Source of the DNA: Acanthornis magna
Lineage: Eukaryota > Chordata > Aves > Passeriformes > Acanthizidae
NCBI GenBank assembly: GCA_036785705.1
Contig: JAWUZG010000032.1
Location: forward strand, 16,983,501 to 17,047,500
Length of the DNA: 64,000 bases
Reading direction: 5' to 3'
Positions 61,080 through 64,000 of the stretch are shown here, piece by piece; position 1 is the stretch's first letter; each line of letters begins with the position of its first letter. Under the pieces are notes generated by a model. It was not told where the DNA came from. It searched no databases and saw nothing but the letters and a program-made list of their open reading frames with translations. The translations under genes were made by a program, and so were the position numbers.

Positions 61080-62638
61080 TGTTGAACAAAGGTTGGCTTG
61101 GAGTGGTTTTGTACCATTGTTTGTAATTTATTTCTCCAACAAGAATTTTGATACGTATATGCCAAATGTACTGTATGTAATTCTACAGTCTTCTTTGTGA
61201 AACCTCAGGTAAATCAACATATTTTCTAGAACTGTTGGCTAATGGCTTGGCAACTACACATGCTGTGAAGCAGCATTAAAATTTACTTCTGTTAGTTTGT
61301 ATAAGTGAGTAGCTATGTTGATGTTCTGGCCAATAAACATGGAAGTTGTCAGCTGCTGCCCTGCTGTAATTACTGCTCTGAGTACATACTGCTTATTTCT
61401 TAGCGGATGTGACTGGAAATTGGAGAATTTCACGAACTACATAAAACCCTTAAGCCACTTGGGAATCAGGACCTACAGCTTCAATCTTTTTTTGGAAACA
61501 TTGGGTTAGTGTTGAGGGGAATATTACAAAGGAGAAAGACCTTTTCATATCCATGACCTTTCACTGGAAGAGTGTAGCTGGTGACCCTTTGAGAGCCTTA
61601 CTCCAACTTGCTACTGAAGAATAGGTCTGCTTGTATCCAACACGTTTTTACAGGATTCTGTTTAGTGGATGTGAGTATTCACAAATTTTCCAGAGTTGAA
61701 ATTCATAGAGGGGGGTTTGTGGAGATGTGCATGATAGTGAAGTCATAGAGCATTGGGCAGTGAATTTTGAGTGATTCTCTCTAAGGCAAAGTCTGTTGAC
61801 AGCAAAAGGTGTACATACGACAGTTGTCTTAACTCAGGGCACTTCTCTTAGATGTCAATCCAGCAACCCATAGCTATTTCCAATAAGGCTTTCCTCTAAT
61901 TGTACTGACTCTAAAACCAGATGCAGAATAATCTTTAGCAATTCATCTTCATGAAGGGAGGCAGCAGTAATAAAGCATGCCAAGGAACAGGCTTAAGGAT
62001 TTCTTAGAAGAATCTATGAAATCAGTCAAGAGGCATTTCAGGAGCAAAATTTGCCCTGCTAAGAAAGGTGAATAAAGTTTCAGTGGTGGCTGGCTGGTTT
62101 CTGTGAAAGGTAATTTGCTCCACAAGGAGCAATTTAGAAGACCCAGTAGTAACAGTACTGTTGATCTGTAGTAAAATGGTAAAACGAGCAAGCTCAAGTG
62201 AAATGACTTTTTTATAAGCCAAGGGGTTACTTCTAGACAGTGAGGTTACACTGTACCAGGTTAGTAGTTTAGGTTAAAGCTAAAACTCTGTAGTCTCATC
62301 TTTGCATTTCATTATGCCTGTATCTGAATTGCTTTGGCTGCAGCCTGTTGTCCAGCTCACTGCTCCACATCCATTGGCTTCAGGGTTTTGTGATGGGTTC
62401 AGTGAGATAGCAGAAAGCACTTGCACTTGCTTGTGGTCATGTCAGAATAGTAAAGTATTAGTACAAGGGGATGATACTGTCTGTGTCATAAGAAGATTAC
62501 TATTAGTTTTCACATATATGCTTTTCTGGTTTTATGCTGTGTGAATTCCTGGCAAGTGTCGAAAGCTGCAATGCTATAAAATGTGTATTTGGACCTAATA
62601 TTTGAAGAACTTACTTTGTACAAGCTGCTACTTACAAT
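61080..62638. other. Intergenic stretch downstream of CASP8AP2
   Basis: About 1.55 kb of AT-rich DNA with only short open frames. I see no gene, RNA or repeat I can name. The mammalian downstream neighbour GJA10, a largely single-exon connexin gene, is not visible before the window ends. Confidence 0.7.
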
Positions 62639-63400
62639 TTAGAATCATAGAATATCCTAATCTGGAAGGGACCTATGGGGATCCAACTCCTGGCCCTGCA
62701 CAGGACAGCTCCAAGGATCCCACCACGAGCCTGAGAACATTGTCCAAACACTTCTTGATCTCTGTCAAGCTTGGTGCTGTGACCACTTCCCTGGGGAGCC
62801 TGTTCCAGTAGCCAAGCACACTCTGAACAAAGAACCTTTTTCTAATATCCAGCCTAAACCTCCCCTGACACAGCTTCAGGCCATTCCCTTGGGTCCTGTC
62901 ACTGGGCACCATAAAGAATAGATCAATGTCTGCCCCTCCTCTTCCTCTCATGAGGAGCTTGTAACCGCAATGAGGTCTCCCCTCAGTCTCCTACAGGCTG
63001 AACAGACCAAGTGACCTCAGCAACTCTTCATTCGGCTTCCACTCAAGGCCCTTCACCATCATCATAGCCCTCCTCTGGACATTCTCTAAGCCTAATATCT
63101 TATATTGTGGCACCCAAAACTGGCCCCAGCACTCAAGGTGAGGCTGTCCCAGTGCAGAGCAGAGCAGGACAATCCCCTCCCTTGCCCGGCTGGCGATGCT
63201 GTGCCTGATGCCCCCAGGACACACTTAGCCATCCTGGCTGCCAGGGCACTGCTGGCTCATGTTCAACTTGCCATCAACCAGGACCTCCAGGTCCCTTTCC
63301 CTGGCACTTCTTTCCAGCATCTCATTCCCCAGACCGTCCATACATCCAGGGTTGCCCCATCCCAGGTGCAGAATCCTGCTCTCATACACAAGACAGAATG
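62639..63400 (-). mobile_element. CR1 LINE fragment, 5' truncated, minus strand
   Basis: The + strand starts with the reverse complement of the CR1 tail (AGAATCATAGAAT, two copies of the 8-bp unit). On the minus strand one frame gives typical CR1 reverse transcriptase C-terminal peptides: [65 protein letters not shown] and NRLPREVV. At least two stop codons interrupt that frame (near 63225 and 62990), so the copy is dead. About 760 bp remain; the 5' end is approximate. Confidence 0.93.
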
Positions 63401-64000
63401 AATACCCCATACTGGATTTGGATACTGGGGTTTATTGAATAACTACCAGGACTAGACCTTTCAGCTTCCTTGGTTGTGATCAGCTCCTGCGCCAGCACCA
63501 TGTTCCTTGGGTCTCTGCTTCCGAGCAGGGAGGCCACTCCTGGTCCAGGAAAGTCAGGCGTAAAGATGTGCTATATCCCATTGTTCTGCTTCTCACAGTT
63601 GCCTATTCCAGTCACTGCTGGCCAAGGTCCCATCTCTCCCATCTGCAGGATATATTCCCTCCCAACACATCCACACACAGAGCCTGTCATTCACACTGTA
63701 AGCTGACGCTTGTAGCGAGGGAGTGTCCTGAGCCACCACGGATCTTGTTTATTTCCAAATGCAAAGGACTACGCCACGATCCCCTGCCCCCGCCCTCCTT
63801 CCCTTCCACACACAATTAATTATATGGTCCATTAACAAGCTTGTATGGGCAGTCCTTTAACAGCATCAATTACTCTGCTGCTAAAGCAGAAATGCAACAA
63901 ATTGTCCCTGAACAGTCCACTGTCACTTGCCCTGTCCCCTGAGAAAACCAAAACCTTAAACCAGGTTGCTCTGAGGGCAGAGTGAGGGAGGCAGCCTGTG
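63401..64000. other. Unassigned sequence at the right edge
   Basis: More GC-rich than the intergenic stretch before the CR1. The reverse complement of AATAAA lies at 63430-63435 in the context GGGGTTTATTGAATAAC, which could be a poly(A) signal of a minus-strand transcript or LTR. The short open frames have no homology I recognise. Confidence 0.4.

Noticed and set aside
61080..62638. GJA10 (the downstream neighbour in mammals)
   Set aside because: No connexin-like reading frame (long single exon with paired extracellular cysteine motifs) is present; it would lie further right if synteny holds.
62673..63410. Functional reverse transcriptase gene on the minus strand
   Set aside because: This is only the C-terminal end of a CR1 ORF2 with in-frame stops, so it is a dead LINE fragment.
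1..64000. CRISPR arrays, operons, phage, plasmid or tRNA genes
   Set aside because: The window is vertebrate nuclear DNA. I saw no regularly spaced repeats and no sequence that folds as a tRNA with A and B boxes.

Overview
The window is from a bird nuclear genome. Three things show this: two conserved vertebrate multi-exon genes with GT-AG introns, a CR1 LINE with the avian-type 3' end, and LTRs of a family I recognise from bird genomes (opening TGCTGGTTTCGGCTGGGATAG on the + strand). Nothing points to a prokaryote, organelle or plasmid. A passerine is plausible but the sequence does not prove it.

Layout. From 1 to 39711 the minus strand carries the 5' third of MDN1 (midasin/Rea1). I reconstructed 36 consecutive coding exons giving residues 1-1775 in one open, phase-consistent frame; the gene runs off the left edge. 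They cover the N-terminal domain, AAA+ modules 1-4 and the start of module 5. From 39340 to 41060 there is a CpG-rich bidirectional promoter. From 41488 to 58728 the plus strand carries the complete CASP8AP2 (FLASH) coding sequence in nine coding exons: 5997 nt including the stop, 1998 residues. Its 3' UTR probably runs to a poly(A) signal near 61049. From 61080 to 64000 lies intergenic DNA with a 5'-truncated CR1 on the minus strand (62639-63400).

The two genes are head to head, with start codons 1.8 kb apart. The same neighbours occur in mammals (from memory), so this is conserved synteny. Both serve growing cells: midasin remodels pre-60S ribosomal particles in the nucleolus and nucleoplasm, and FLASH supports replication-dependent histone mRNA 3' processing in histone locus bodies during S phase. 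The promoter has an ETS-type site and a ZNF143-type element close to MDN1, and a palindromic E2F-type site on the CASP8AP2 side.

Mobile DNA is sparse: a near-complete solo LTR in MDN1 intron 8, a truncated inverted relative in intron 25, a possible LTR in intron 2 and the terminal CR1. I found no convincing new system. The points most worth a second look are a GC-AG intron in MDN1, a four-codon uORF just before the FLASH start, substitutions in the FLASH motif that recruits the histone cleavage complex, an apparent reduction of SUMO-interacting motifs, and a duplicated block of about 91 bp in the FLASH 3' UTR. Comparisons with human proteins are from memory; no alignment or database search was run.
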